A stretch of 64,000 bases of DNA from Symbiodinium natans (lineage: Eukaryota; Sar; Dinophyceae; Suessiales; Symbiodiniaceae), in NCBI GenBank assembly GCA_905221605.1, contig CAJNDS010001957.1, positions 258,438 through 322,437 of the forward strand. Reading direction: 5' to 3'. Below are positions 19,834 through 30,988 of this stretch, one piece after another (within the stretch, counting starts at the first letter, position 1; each line of letters begins with the position of its first letter). The notes below the pieces were generated by a model. That model had not been told where the DNA came from. It was given only the letters and a program-made list of their open reading frames with translations, and made no database searches. A program made the translations under genes and the position numbers.

Positions 19834-20430
19834 GCCTCCGAGGAAGGTGCTCCACTTCATGGCCGGGCTGTTCGGTGCACCATGCGGCGCCCATGCCACT
19901 GTTCAGGCGAGGAGCTCGGAGCTGGATGGTGATCTTGGAAGTTCCTTCAAGATGGGGCTGCAGTAGGGTGTGAGTTGAGTTTGGGTAGTCAGGTGCGTGA
20001 GCAGGACGCTTTCCATGCTGCCAGGCTTGTAGAGATTGTCAATGGACTTTGAAACCGTGCTTTGCTGGTGAAGTCTGTCCCTCCACTCCCCGTGCGGAAC
20101 CCCTCCAGCTCTCACACCGTTGACCTCATGCAGACCTTGCCAGGGGCCGACTCCGCCCTTTTTGCACACCCTGAATCAAACAACTGCGGAAGCCGTGTTT
20201 TGAGTACTGCGCCATCGAGGCCATCTACTTCTACTGGAATTCGGACGGCACTGAAGCGCCGCTTGTGCCTTGCCAATGAGCCAGCCCAATTACATGCTAT
20301 GTATTCAAACAAAATAATGCATGAAGTATGTTTGTGTGTTTTAATTTCCAGTTGTTGAGGATGTGGTTCAAGTTTGTGACAAAGCCTTGATTGGAATGTC
20401 ACCATCGATGGCTGAACTTCAAAGCATTTC
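19834..20430 (+). CDS. multi-exon segment of unknown protein
   Basis: Exon from 19834 (after TTTGGGAG) reads PPRKVLHFMAGLFGAPCGAH, followed by ATVQ and a possible GC donor. An exon near 19993 reads VREQDAFHAARLVEIVNGL. An exon around 20195 reads PCFEYCAIEAIYFYWNSDGT. Exon 20352-20430, after the strong acceptor TTTAATTTCCAG, reads EDVVQVCDKALIGMSPSMAE and ends at GTAAGT. The last exon is the best supported. The order and phase of the earlier ones are not resolved, and more than one gene may be present. Confidence 0.45.
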
Positions 20431-20759
20431 GTAAGTGAGTCAAAGGCATCGTGTTGATGAGAAGAGTCCAACATGAGGGGGATATCCCCCCAAAAAAGCC
20501 AGATATGTACCGAGGGGTGCCTCCAGAGTTTCTTTCTTTTGTTCCTTATTCTTTTGGATTGTTCATTCTAATTCTCTTTGGGTTGTTTAATTTGGTTATA
20601 CGGACAGAGGAAGTGAATGACGCATGAACTCAATGGAGCAACAGAGATGACGATAATTAGACTAAACATGCAGTGAAACTTTATGGAAAAACGGAAAGAA
20701 GAAAGTGCGTTCGCTGGCTCGCTCCCGACAAATGACCAGTTCATGTGCGTAGAATTATG

Positions 20760-20780
20760 AAACCCTAAACCCTAAACCCC
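20760..20780 (-). repeat. telomere-like motifs (CCCTAAA on +)
   Basis: AACCCTAAACCCTAAACCCC lies about 40 nt upstream of the acceptor GTCGTCAG at 20819. Confidence 0.75.
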
Positions 20781-20819
20781 TTTATTTGCTCAACCTGACA
20801 TTGGGGAACATGTCGTCAG

Positions 20820-21078
20820 GTGCGCATTTTCCAGTTGCCAGAAACTCTGCCTTGCAGCAAGAGCACGCTAAAAATTTCTACGGCTCGTGAATCCGTTTTT
20901 GCCATCCTTCGCAAGTGCATTGAGCTTAGAGACTTGTGCTCTAAACCCTGGTGAGGTGTATGGACTCATCGCAGGAAATCGCTACAGGTCGGGATTGGCG
21001 ATGCCATCTTTCCTCTTAGCACTGAGAGTAGAAGGTTTGCTGCCGAACGTAAAGTCCCCTGTTCTAGTCCTGAGTTGA
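20820..21078 (+). CDS. two-exon 3' part of unknown protein
   Basis: Exon 20820-20950 is open in one frame (RIFQLPETLPCSKSTLKIST then ARESVFAILRKCIELRDLC) and ends at GTGAGG. It joins in phase to 20988-21078 after GCTACAG, reading SGLAMPSFLLALRVEGLLPN and ending in a TGA. The intron would be 37 nt. No family recognised. Confidence 0.5.
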
Positions 21079-21154
21079 GGACCGAAGGGAAAAGCACCAA
21101 TCTGACCTCTACCGGCCGAAAACGTACCGCGTCAACGTCACTTGCCCTGTGCAG

Positions 21155-21835
21155 GTGGTGCTCGGATCCTTCATCGTGCAAGATCTTTTTTTCCACTTAC
21201 TGTGTGAGGAACTGAGGCTCCTAATGAGAGATTCTTGCTCTTTGTGAGCAGTGCTGTGTGCATTGCATCCCAAATCCAGCAAAAGGGTCGCGATTGGCAG
21301 AATCCTGCCGGGTCAGGCGGGTCAGGAATGGGTTCTGTGAAGGTGCTCCAAAGGTCAGGAGGTGATGTGCTGCTGGGTTGCTGAGAATAGTCCGCATTCC
21401 ACAAACGTAGTTTGGGCCACCGAGATTCTGATCATCGTCAGCCTCATCACCCAGTACTTGGTCTACAGCGGCTTCAAAGAGGCCGGCAATGCCCCGTGTA
21501 AAAGTGGAAAGTACTCACATTAAGATGCCGTGCTTTTCATCCGCAAGAGACAGCTGCTCTTGGACCAACCTTGTCGACAGGTTTGGAGTGACAAAAAGTA
21601 CGCGGCAGTTCCCTTCAAGCATCCTCGCGGGAGGACCGTGTTTAGACGGTTAGAGCACTTGCTGATTGCTTTGATCAGCTTAAGAGACACTGCGGAATGT
21701 GCCAAAGGTAAGACACACCAGAGTGTAACAGCATCTTGCACATCATGTCCCGCAGCCCCATACCACATGGATTTTTCAATGACGAACTTGCAGGACTGTG
21801 TCATTCAGGGACGAGGAGCAGAGAAGCAGCTCTGA
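21155..21835 (+). CDS. multi-exon membrane protein, unknown
   Basis: Exon 21155-21201 (VVLGSFIVQDLFFHL) joins in phase via a 50-nt intron to 21252-21342 (AVCIASQIQQKGRDWQNPAG). An exon from about 21411 holds a transmembrane helix (ATEILIIVSLITQYLVYSGF). An exon from about 21525 reads AVLFIRKRQLLLDQPCRQVW then KYAAVPFKHPRGRTVFRRLE and continues to TAECAK/GTAAGA, or reads on to a TGA at 21835. Multi-pass membrane topology is inferred from the hydrophobic exons. An ion-channel or transporter is possible but no diagnostic motif was seen. Confidence 0.5.
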
Positions 21836-21971
21836 TGAGGAGGCGAGCGGCGAGTAGCCGACCACACAAGCCCACATCTAGCACTTGTGGCTGGGCACTT
21901 GCATCTTCCTCCCTTTGTCACTTTCGGAATTTGGTCATCAGAGCTGCTGCGTCAAGGAATTTGTTTTTCAG

Positions 21972-22170
21972 CTGACGCTGGTCACTGGACAGTGGTTAGT
22001 GGACATGTTCAACAATTCAGGCTGCAAGGCTGCCAGGTTCACCCGGGTAAGGCGCTTGGAGCCCCAATGCACATCCTTTTTGAAAATGATCACCGTGGCA
22101 CATGTGACGGCAGGATGAAGAGCAGCGATGCAATCCTTGCAGAGCGTGCCATGTTGAGGCAGGCCACTAG
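21972..22170 (+). CDS. two-exon 3' end with cysteine cluster
   Basis: Exon 21972-22046 after TTTTTCAG reads LTLVTGQWLVDMFNNSGCKA then ARFTR and ends at GTAAGG. It joins in phase 0 to 22114-22170 (DEEQRCNPCRACHVEAGH, stop). The CxxCxxCH tail could bind zinc. It may be the continuation of the membrane gene just upstream. Confidence 0.5.
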
Positions 22171-22483
22171 CTCTGCTCCACATAGAGCGCTCGAAACGTG
22201 CTCCTTTTCTTGCTGAGCGGATGCTAGCTTTCGAGTACAGACATGCAGCGTCCATGGTTTGGAAGCGCACTATGGCAGATGATACACGAAGACTTGTACG
22301 GAGCTTCGTCAAAAGCAGCCATCTTACCAATACATTACTGTCAGTAGCATAAAAATGTAGCGCGTCGGTGTGCATAGATTTCGTCCATCAGCCCCCTAGA
22401 ATATGGGGACATTATCCCTGTCACGTTTTGACAGAGCTCATTAAAGCTTTGAGGTTCGTTTATTGTATGTGCGTGTTTATGTG

Positions 22484-22560
22484 CGTGTGTGTGTGGGTGT
22501 GTGTTTGCTTGCTGGCTTGCTTGCTTGCTTGCTTGCTTGCGTGTTGGTTTGTTTCTTTGT
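22484..22560 (+). repeat. TGTG and GCTT microsatellite
   Basis: GTGTGTGTGGGTGTG passes into six GCTT units and then TTTG units. Confidence 0.85.
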
Positions 22561-22674
22561 TTTTTTATGAAAGTACAAATACGCCGGTTCATTCCTCACG
22601 TCCGCAGCATGCTTCTACAGCTTGTATGCATGCACCGTATATGTTTGCAGGAAACTACCCTATCCCCAAACTTC

Positions 22675-22688
22675 CTAAACCCTAAAAG
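22675..22688 (-). repeat. telomere-like motif (CCCTAAA on +)
   Basis: CCTAAACCCTAAA lies about 35 nt upstream of the acceptor CTCCACAG at 22721. Confidence 0.5.
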
Positions 22689-22721
22689 CTCATACGGATG
22701 TAGATAAGCGATACTCCACAG

Positions 22722-23220
22722 AGAGTTCCGGTATCCAATCTGGGCCTCTAAGGGAGTCGCTGCAGGAACTAGTCCCTGTGTCTTCTCCTTTAAGGTGGGA
22801 TCGTGCGAGACATTTCGAAGTTGTTGGGTGGGGGTTTTGGGACTATATATGAGTTAGACTCAAGCACGCGCATGCACTTGCCTGCTTGTCCGCCGGCCTG
22901 TCTGTCTTTCTGGGTATCTATCTGTGCCTGCTCCTCTGCCTTGTGCATGCATGTCATGTGGTGCTGGTGGACCTCTCTCTCTCTTTCTCCCTCGCTCGTG
23001 CTTGCAAGGAGGATCACTCGGACACTTGGCTGTCAAACCTCCACACCCCGCGCTCGTGCTGGACCCTGCAAGTGGTTTGATCGAGGTTTGCAAACTCTTT
23101 GCATTGGACTGCTACTGCAGCGAGCTTGATCACGCATGTTTTGTTATTGTCAACTGTCTTGGGTTGAAGCTAAACGTGCGGATGAGAATTGGCAGAAGCT
23201 TGAAACTGGTTTTCAAGTAA
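22722..23220 (+). CDS. multi-exon 3' part of unknown protein
   Basis: Exon 22722-22794 reads EFRYPIWASKGVAAGTSPCV then FSFK and ends at GTGGGA. It joins in phase 0 to 23009-23071 after GCTTGCAAG, reading EDHSDTWLSNLHTPRSCWTL. A terminal segment ending at 23220 reads SELDHACFVIVNCLGLKLNV and a basic tail to TAA; its acceptor is uncertain. Unknown family. Confidence 0.5.
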
Positions 23221-23688
23221 AGGGTGCGAGACAAGGGCAGCGCTAGTACTGTAGCCGTGCACTTACATTCACCTTACACATCGGAAGCGACTCATGCCTA
23301 AAAGGCCTGAAGGGCTTAAAGCACTGGCGCACTCGCCCCAAAACCCCTTCGAAACAAAACGTGCTACGTGGAGATCAAAAAACTGACTCCCCAGCCTTAA
23401 GATGTCAGATTCAGAGATTCAGCTGCAGGATCTTCCTCACAGTCGTTGTCACGCTGTCGTGCGTAGCCAGTGTGTGTTCCGGGCTGAGAAGGGTTCGTCG
23501 AGTCGGGGTCCTTGCCAAGCCATTCTAGCCAGAGGGGCTGGGGATGAATTCAGGCCCATTCGAAGCCGAAAGCTGACACGCCTGCACGTGGCAGAATACA
23601 ATCATAATCCTGGATTTGGAAGAGCCGCAGCTTGCAAGTATTCTGTGTGGAGTTGTGCTTTGCTTCTGCAACCATCCATCTTCTGAAG

Positions 23689-24119
23689 GCTTCACGTACT
23701 TCGTCAAGTGGGCCGGGACGACCCACACCAACTTCCTCGTGGCGCATGTGCCCCAGCACATCGAAACTGCACTTCCCGTCTCTTCCTTCGTGGACCACCT
23801 GCCGGACTCGGCCTACCTAAGCAGTGGCAGCCAATCCTCCTGGCACTTGCTTGATATGACTTCAGCCACCTACCCGCTGAAGCCGCACCGTGATCCACAA
23901 GCACAACGCAGCAGTTAGGAGTCCTCCAGAGTCGGCCTCAGGTTGATATACATCCTCACCAACGCGTTCTGCCTCTGGAGTATCATCGAATTTTTCGTGC
24001 TGACGCTATGGTTTCATACCGTCGCTTCCCCAGTCGAGGCATGTCACCGAGGAGTTGTTACATGGGCAGAATTCAGCGAATGCTGCCTGGAAGGGGGTCG
24101 CATTCCAAGTTTCTTATAA
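23689..24119 (+). CDS. membrane protein, terminal exons
   Basis: One exon from 23689 after TTCTGAAG reads FTYFVKWAGTTHTNFLVAHV and PQHIETALP. The terminal exon 23942-24119 after GGCCTCAG holds a transmembrane helix (ILTNAFCLWSIIEFFVLTLW) and ends GVVTWAEFSECCLEGGRIPS then FL stop. Whether the two exons belong together is not shown by phase. Confidence 0.45.
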
Positions 24120-24169
24120 GATTTTTTCTCAAAAGCATCAGAAGCATCCCGAATCTAGAGACTCAGAAT

Positions 24170-24225
24170 CTCAGGGATCTCAGGGATCTCAGGGATCTCA
24201 GGGATCCCAAGGATCTCAGGGCTTT
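24170..24225 (+). repeat. 9-bp tandem repeat AGGGATCTC
   Basis: Five to six copies with one CCCAAGG variant. Confidence 0.9.
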
Positions 24226-24531
24226 TCTTGGAAGTTCTTGCAGCTTTAGGTGCGCCTCTTCTGTGGCATGCCGCCCCTGCCAAAGATGGACTTCCGAACT
24301 GGAGTGCCAGTGCCTCGAGCCTCACCCAGACTTGGGAATCGCACTGCAGCTTAGTTGGCTCTTCGTGGGGTTTTCCCGGTAAAAGTGCCCGTCGTGCCTA
24401 AGTCTCAAGGCTCGATGGTATCCAAGCATAAGACCTCTTGCAGGCCGCCGAGAGGACGGACCATCATGGCGTGCGCTGAAGGGCGGCTGAGTGGGATGAA
24501 GGACGAGGAATGCTGTTAGGTCTGCACTCAC

Positions 24532-25998
24532 TTGCAGGGAATGGAACGTCCCTTGTGTCTGGATGGCAAGCTGCATAGCTACTCCGCAGGTACTGTTTGT
24601 TGTCCAAGTCGGAAGACAGCTCCAAAGAATGCTTCGAAACAGCGCTGGAAGCACCTCGTCAGGGACGATGTTGAAATCGGGGGTTTTCATGGTTCGGTAT
24701 TCCCGCAAGTGGGGATGTACAGCGAGTATGGTACGTGCGACAATCCAGGGATAACTTACTGCGGGTACAACCTCTGGCTCGTAGTGGCTTGCAAAAATTG
24801 GCGCCTCTGCCGGCGGCAGAACCCTGATTGCCGAGGCCCATCTGGCCAACTTGGATCCAAACATGCGTATCACCACGAGCGTGGTGAGTGCTGCGACCTA
24901 AGACGGGAGCTAGGCCTGGGAAAGCATCAGCAGAGGGGTCTGGAATCACAGTGCAGTAGAGCATGACCGCCACAATACATGCGCTGCATGCACGCAAGGC
25001 GGGTATGAAGGATCATCGTCCTGCAAAAACCCTCTGGCTTTTTGAAGACTTGCAATCTTCGAAGCCTCGAAGATGCCAAGGTGCTAGAGCTGCTAGCGGT
25101 GTGCAGAATGCTGTGCGCCATGCATACTTACCCCTCACGCAGCTGCAATGTGGCTGTTTGTTTTGTGCCATGCACCCCATATGCCCTTGTCTCGGGCTAG
25201 CTGGCTGAAGTTCAGACTTTCAACACAGCATGAAAGGATCATGGGCGCAGGAACACCAACAAGCAAAGCAGATCGAATTCCCTGAGTTGTAGAACTCGTC
25301 GTGTTGAAAACTGTCAAGAGGCACACCGGCCGCTAGCTTGGTCGAAGAGGGCTTGAGGGGCTAACTTCTGATCACTGGCTGGGAAGTGGCCTACCTGTAC
25401 CTGCTTGCAGGAGTGATGTTTTTTTCCTGAATGACTAGTAGGGTTTCCTGATGCTTGATCTTTTTGCTGAGTTCCATGCCAGGCTCCAGGCTGGTCAGTG
25501 ACGGACATTTTTGATGATCTTCTGATGTATCCTCAGGTCACTTCTGCCCTTCATCTCGTCAAGAATGAGCTGGACCTCCGCGACCAGTGTCGGGCAGAAA
25601 TCCGGAAGCGACTCACAGGCAGCCCGTTTGTAGGTAGACACATTGCATGTCAGGGACAGCCGAAAATCATCAGAAGTGGCCCACGGAAACTGTCAGAAGT
25701 GTTAGCCACGTTTGGTCAGTCACTCACGTACCGACTCTGCGCTTGCAGCTTGTGCGAAACCATTACGGTTTAGGGTTTGGGGCTTAGGGTTTACGGCTTA
25801 GGGTTTAGGGTTTAGGGCGAGCAAGAAAAAGTTCTGTCGTTGGCGTTGGCTTTGAAGAGGAAGTGGAAGGTAAGCATCGTGACTTTCTGGCTTGCGAAGG
25901 CGAGATGAACGCAATCCTACGAATATCGTTAGTGCGGGTCTCGGCACCCACAGAAATACACGAGGCGACATAGCGGAATTTTCTGTGCTGGCAGCTAG
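24532..25998 (+). CDS. multi-exon unknown protein crossing a telomere-like intron
   Basis: A segment within 24633-24800 reads RWKHLVRDDVEIGGFHGSVF. Exon 24820-24883 reads TLIAEAHLANLDPNMRITTS and ends at GTGAGT. Exon 25537-25767 after TCCTCAG is open 77 codons (SALHLVKNELDLRDQCRAEI, later RSGPRKLSEVLATFGQSLTY). It ends exactly where a telomere-like array starts (ACG/GTTTAGGG). The array runs 48 nt and ends TTTAG before exon 25816-25869 (GEQEKVLSLALALKRKWK), which ends at GTAAGC. Exon 25954-25998 adds KYTRRHSGIFCAGS and a stop. The last four joins are all phase 0. Function unknown. Confidence 0.5.
25768..25815 (+). repeat. telomere-like array, candidate 48-nt intron
   Basis: Seven TTTAGGG-like units, three degenerate (TTTGGGG, CTTAGGG, TTTACGG), starting with GT and ending with TTTAG. 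It would shift nothing in frame but contains an in-frame TAG if retained. Confidence 0.65.
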
Positions 25999-26239
25999 TG
26001 GATATTAGGTGCAGCACTGACGAGGACTGCTTTTGTATGCGAGCTGGAAAGTTTGCAGGGAGCCGTATCATGTCATGTTCTGGGCTTGATTTGTCAATTA
26101 CAGGGGCCTGTAAGCAACGTACATTTCTCAAGGGCAGTCTGCTGGATACACCTAAGATAAGGCTGACAGCTACGATGACGAGCACAGAAGGCACGTGCGC
26201 GACGTGCTGCAGGCCTTACATGGCTGAATGGAAGACTCT

Positions 26240-27320
26240 CTGAATGTCATGCTGCTTGCAAGATCTTGCACGGTGTGCTTCAACCTAGAACTTGGACTTA
26301 GGGTCCCGTACATCAGGAGAGGTTTGTTCCACAGACAGCACCATGTTGTGATGACGGCCGCAGGACGTTTCTGAATCCTCAGTAGATCGCCTTGATTTCT
26401 GGTCCAAGCCCTAGCTGCTTGCGCTGGCTTGTACTGTGCCCTGTGGGCACCCTGATTGCCTTAGATGCCAACGTCTCTGAGGCTGACCCTCATGGAACCG
26501 GGCAAAGGCGCATAGCAGCTGGGGTCGGTTGAAGCTCCTCTTCCTCCTTGAGGTGTACAGGGACTTCAGTACCGGGACTCCTGGAGGCCTTCAGTTTTAT
26601 TTGATTTGGTCTTTTGTAGGTTAGGAACCCTCGAGGCCCGAGACCCTTCATGTACCGACCCACCTTACACTGCTGCAAGAGGCCCCGTAGCAGAGCTGCC
26701 ACAAAGACTGGCAGCCAGAAGCCCAGAGGATCAAAGGGACATTTGCAGTTCAGGGCTTCGGGTTTCGGTACCGCAGCCAGTGTAGTAGCGCAAGGGTGCT
26801 CAGCAGGGAGCTGTTGATGCGTCTTGGGTTGATTGATAGTTGGGTGCAAGTGCTCTCTCGCGAAGGGCGGGGGGTGTGAGGCGGCCTCGACGGAGGTCGT
26901 TCTCAGTGGTAAACGATAGTAACTAATGATAGAATCACTGATAGTCAGAAGTGCAACAAGTATTATTACTGCGTTCTGATATTGATTGTTAATTCCCGAT
27001 ATTAATATTTCTGACAATGCTAATCCTCAGTGACGGTCGGCTCCTTAACAGTTCTACTCACAGCCTGCTATTACAATCGGCCAACCCCCTCAGAGTTGTG
27101 TTTGTTTTTTTCGGGAGAATGGGAGGTGGGGGGGGGGGGGTGGGTGCCTCTTTCATCTCGAAACTACCTTTTTCTGAGAGGGGGCACTACCGAACCCATC
27201 AACACGACCTTTGGGGTATACGGTATACTTGTGGGTTACGCGGGATTTTGAGCTACACATCGCGTTCTGTCTGAGCGCGTGTTCGTCCGCCTTCTTATCT
27301 TGAGCCGTGCTTTCAAAAGT
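26240..27320. other. no supported gene
   Basis: A minus-strand frame at 26490-27017 is open for 175 codons but has uneven composition. A plus-strand segment at 26168-26220 (YDDEHRRHVRDVLQALHG) recalls a reverse-transcriptase palm helix but is too short to call. A 12-G run occurs at 27127. Confidence 0.35.
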
Positions 27321-27832
27321 TTCGCGGACTTGGATCGCGGCGCATGTTGCTCAAAATTTGCCGTAAGAAGCAGGTACGACGGGTAAGATCGACAGTTCGG
27401 CGTCGGCTACTAATTTGGGGAAGTTTTGAGGATGTTGAGAGATCTAGATCGCGATCTCTAAGAACCCATGTTTCCAACAACCGTAGAGTATGTGAAGACA
27501 CACCGATAGGCAACACAACTGCACATAGTAAGCACGTGCGACGTACCAAAAAACAAAAACGCACAGCGAGCGAAGATGCACCCATAAAAGCAAATCGGCG
27601 AAGACACAAACAACCGCACAGCACGCGAAGACGCGCTATTAAGTTGCCCAACAGGAAGGTATGCCTCTGGCCGTGAAACGTTTGTGACTTCTGGAAGTAA
27701 AACGTGGGCTTGTGGCGAGAAGGCCTTCTGGGATAGTTTTTTGCGGCTCTTGACACACAGAGCTTCACTCCGTCCAAAGAGTGTTTCGCAAAGAAGTTGG
27801 TGGAAGCTTCGCTTCTTTGAGAGTGCCTTAGC

Positions 27833-27898
27833 ATTGTGCCTCCGGGAGGCGCCAATCAAAGTTTGCTGGAGCACTTTTTTGATTGGGGGCACAATAAG
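27833..27898. repeat. hairpin
   Basis: ATTGTGCC...CCAATCAAAG is complemented by TTTGATTGGGGGCACAAT with a 16-base loop. Confidence 0.55.
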
Positions 27899-27917
27899 GG
27901 TTCGATTTCGCGCAGCA

Positions 27918-28930
27918 GACACTCAGACACTCAGACATTCGGACCCTCGGACGTGAGTTGGTCTGACTGTCTGCCTTTTTGGTCCGCTAATTCAGACATT
28001 CAGACGCGAGCTGGTCTTATTCGGACCCTCAGACGTGAGTTGGTCTTGAAGAGTTTGACTGTCTGAGTGTCTGACTGTCTGCCTTCTTGGTCCGCTAATT
28101 CAGACATTCAGACGCGAGCTGGTCTTAAAGATTCTGGCAGGGGTCGTTTCCGTGCAGCAGACACTCAGACTCTCAGACACTCAGACGCTCAGACGCTCAG
28201 ACATTCGGACCCTCGGACGTGAGTTGGTCTTGAAGAGTTAGCCAGTCTGACTGTCTGACTGTCTGCCTTCTTGGTCCGCTAATTCAGACATTCAGACGTG
28301 AGCTGGTCTTAGAGAGTCTGACTGTCTGACTGACATTCAGACGCGATCTGGTCTTAAAGAGTCTGACTGTCTGAGTGTCTGATCTCGGTCCGCGTATGCT
28401 GCACTTCAAGAGTCTGACTGTCTGACTGTCTGACTGTCTGACTGGCTGACTGACTGTCTGACTGTCTGACTGTCTGCCTGTCCGACTTGCTGGTCTGTGT
28501 ATTCCGGATTCGAAGAGTCTTACTGTCTCAGACACTCAGACACTCAGACATTTAGACATGAACAGGTCGGCTTGCGTGTTCTAGACTAGAAAGTCTATCT
28601 GTCTGACTGCTTAACTCTCCTCACATTAAAAAGAGAAGACAGTCAGACACTCAGACAGTGAGAGATATAGGACCTGCAGACGTTCAGCCAGTCAGACACT
28701 CAGACACTTTAAGCTACGCAGACACTCAAACAGATAATCAAAAAGCTTATGACTACCCAACTTCAGCGGAAATTCACTTGTCTACTGTACTTGGGTGCGA
28801 GACCCATGAGCACCCAAGTCTCCTCCAAAAGAAAATGGCTGACCCTCTGACTGTCTGACTGTCTGAGCGTCTGACTGTCTGAGCGTCTGACTGTCTGACT
28901 GTCTGACTGTCTGACTGTCTGCTCTTCAGT
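27918..28930. repeat. octamer minisatellite in both orientations
   Basis: ACTCAGAC/ATTCAGAC and its complement GTCTGACT/GTCTGAGT alternate, embedded in a longer unit of about 100 bp containing TTGGTCCGCTAATTCAGACA and GAGCTGGTCTT. Longest pure blocks are near 28405-28480 and 28848-28922. Inverted copies could fold extensively. Confidence 0.85.
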
Positions 28931-29222
28931 TTGCGCCCCATTTGCACGCTCTGTCCTTTTTTTGGTACTGGCATCCTTTATCTTGGATGACACGCGCCAA
29001 AGTTTCGGTGGCGCCCATATCCTCGCTGGCCTTTTTTGGGTTGAAAAAGGGCGAAATGATGGGAGGTATTGAAGGAAAACAGGTTGTTCTTGGCCGTTCA
29101 AGGAGATGTGCACACATTACCCGTGACTCCGCAGATGAACGCTTTCTACTGGTAGTTACAACCGGAGGAGGAGCTTTGGTATCAAGGGAAAGCATCAGGG
29201 CAATGTTCTACATTTTTATTTA

Positions 29223-29465
29223 GTTCTCTCCGAATTCGACCAGAAGTGTCTCCTTTGTGCAAAGTTCTGCCAATGGGTTTCCTGAATTCGAGTGGGGCGA
29301 CAGCAAGTTCCTGAGGAGGTGTCAGGGTGATCTTTCAAGATTGGCGGGTTTTTCAGAAATCCGCCGTGATCGAAGTTTTACCCTTGCAAACCCCAAGTGG
29401 TGAGTGTACTTGGACAACTTGGACGTCCTCCACAAAGTAGATCCCGAGAGCATCGCGATTTTAGC
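29223..29465 (+). pseudogene. reverse transcriptase remnant
   Basis: The frame reads EWGDSKFLRRCQGDLSRLAG, later RRDRSFTLANPKW, a TGA stop, then VYLDNLDVLHKVDPESIAIL. The VYLDN block resembles the YxDD active-site loop of retroelement polymerases, with the second Asp replaced by Asn. The in-frame stop and short length mark a decayed copy. The identification rests on one motif. Confidence 0.4.
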
Positions 29466-29533
29466 ATGATCTTAGCTAACCGTCTCAACTCCGATTAAGA
29501 GCCCTGGTAGAAAGATACAAAGCTTAAAGGAGC

Positions 29534-29537
<4 letters not shown>

Positions 29538-29566
<29 letters not shown>
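29538..29566 (+). repeat. G homopolymer
   Basis: About 28 consecutive G preceded by AGCCC. Confidence 0.95.
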
Positions 29567-29567
<1 letters not shown>

Positions 29568-29807
29568 CTTGGCGCTGAAAGCCGGCCTTCATGCGCCTAG
29601 AAGCCAAGCAAGCATGCATTGTCCTCCAGTAAGATCATAGATGGTTGTAAGAATCGTCGGAATGACAAGAAACAGTAGTCATAATGAATACATACCACAA
29701 AGATTGGCACCTTGCCGGTCGTTGTGTCACTGATTCAGGCTGGCAGTAGATGGCGTTGACCCGGAATAAGCAGCTCCTGTCATGTAGCTCAAACCAATCT
29801 TGGCCAG

Positions 29808-30417
29808 AACCCAGAGTCATGAACAGCCTCGTGTGTGCCGAGGCGAAAGTCGACGCATCCGCCTGGAGCCATGATCTAGCTTTGCAAAGGGTTGTGGGGT
29901 GGATCTTACACGGAGTCGAGGGCATGGAATGCTGTGCAAACGAAGATCCGAAGATGTTGCCTGCTGCGTTCGGACAAATCAGGTCCAGCATTTCGTGTAC
30001 CTTCACAGGACGGGGTTGCTTGCACTTGTCCAGGCAATCACCGGCAGGTCTAGATGACTGGTGCGTGGTGCAGGGCTAATTTTTGTTGGGCTGGCGCAGG
30101 CATGCGTAAGCGCTGCTCAGGTTCCCGAGGCGTTTAATGCCAAAGTCCTGTCGCTGGAAGTTCCTCAGCCATCAGCCAACCTTGACCAAAAGTTGGGCAG
30201 CCTCGGGCGTAGCAGGGCCTGACATGGCTGCTCCAAACGTCCACGCCCGTCCATCCTGTTTGCTGAGCTCTGAACCCTACCTAGCATCCGTGGACTGGGG
30301 GTGTTAGTCACACTTTTGCCTGATGTCCAAAGTGAAGGCAGAACAACACTGGCGCAACATTTGCACGCATATCTTTACATGCAAGCGCTCAGACGGAACA
30401 CTGCTAGAGGTACTTGA
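29808..30417 (+). CDS. three-exon 3' part of unknown protein
   Basis: Exon 29808-29982 after TTGGCCAG reads PRVMNSLVCAEAKVDASAWS and HDLALQRVVGWILHGVEGME. Exon 30121-30300 after GCTGCTCAG reads FLSHQPTLTKSWAASGVAGP and ends at GTGTTA. Exon 30342-30417 reads TTLAQHLHAYLYMQALRRNT then a stop. Phases agree at both joins (2+1 and 2+1). Another frame of the last two exons is also protein-like (VPEAFNAKVLSLEVPQPSAN; RSDGTLLEVLENFTHKACP), so the frame of exons 2-3 is not certain. Confidence 0.5.
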
Positions 30418-30988
30418 AAACTTCACGCACAAAGCCTGCCCGACTGCCCCATGCTAGTACGCCGATGCTGGTACGCAGATCCCGCAAGCATTGGGCAAAC
30501 ACAAACTAGCGCTGCTCGGCTGAAGGGTCAATCCCAGCCCCGGCCACCAGGACTAGCAAGATTCTGAAGAGTCTTGACTGCAATGTTTGGACAGTTAAAC
30601 CTTCTGACCCAGTGAGTTCTGGTGTATTGGACGTGTTGGACTGTCACCTCCAACATACTCGTACATTTTTGTCATTGAGTTATCGTGTGATCGTCCCTCA
30701 CACCAAGTCAATTCTGGATCAAGGCAGAGGTTCAGTTGTTCGCTGTTGTATTTGTGTGTGTGAGAGAGTGTCGAGAGGGTGCTTCCTGTGCTCCATCCTT
30801 TGTAGCACCATCTCCGCTAGCGACTGCAATGCTGGCTGGAGCCGTGATGCAGCTGCAGCGGAGGGCTCCAAGCAAGGGCAGGCGTGGCTATGAAGCGGCT
30901 TGCTAACAGAAGTTCTGCAGTGGTAGGCGCGTTTCTCCTTTGTTGATGCGAACTCAGTCCAACAGGCATCTCTGCAACATGCCATGAC

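Noticed and set aside
20951-20974. A 24-nt intron, and similar 24-nt gaps at 21708 and 25630
   Set aside because: Two of the three contain no stop and are simpler as continuous exon. For 20951 a 37-nt intron to the next acceptor gives a better protein.
27918-28930. A CRISPR array
   Set aside because: Repeats are 8-mers in both orientations without uniform spacers, and the context is eukaryotic.
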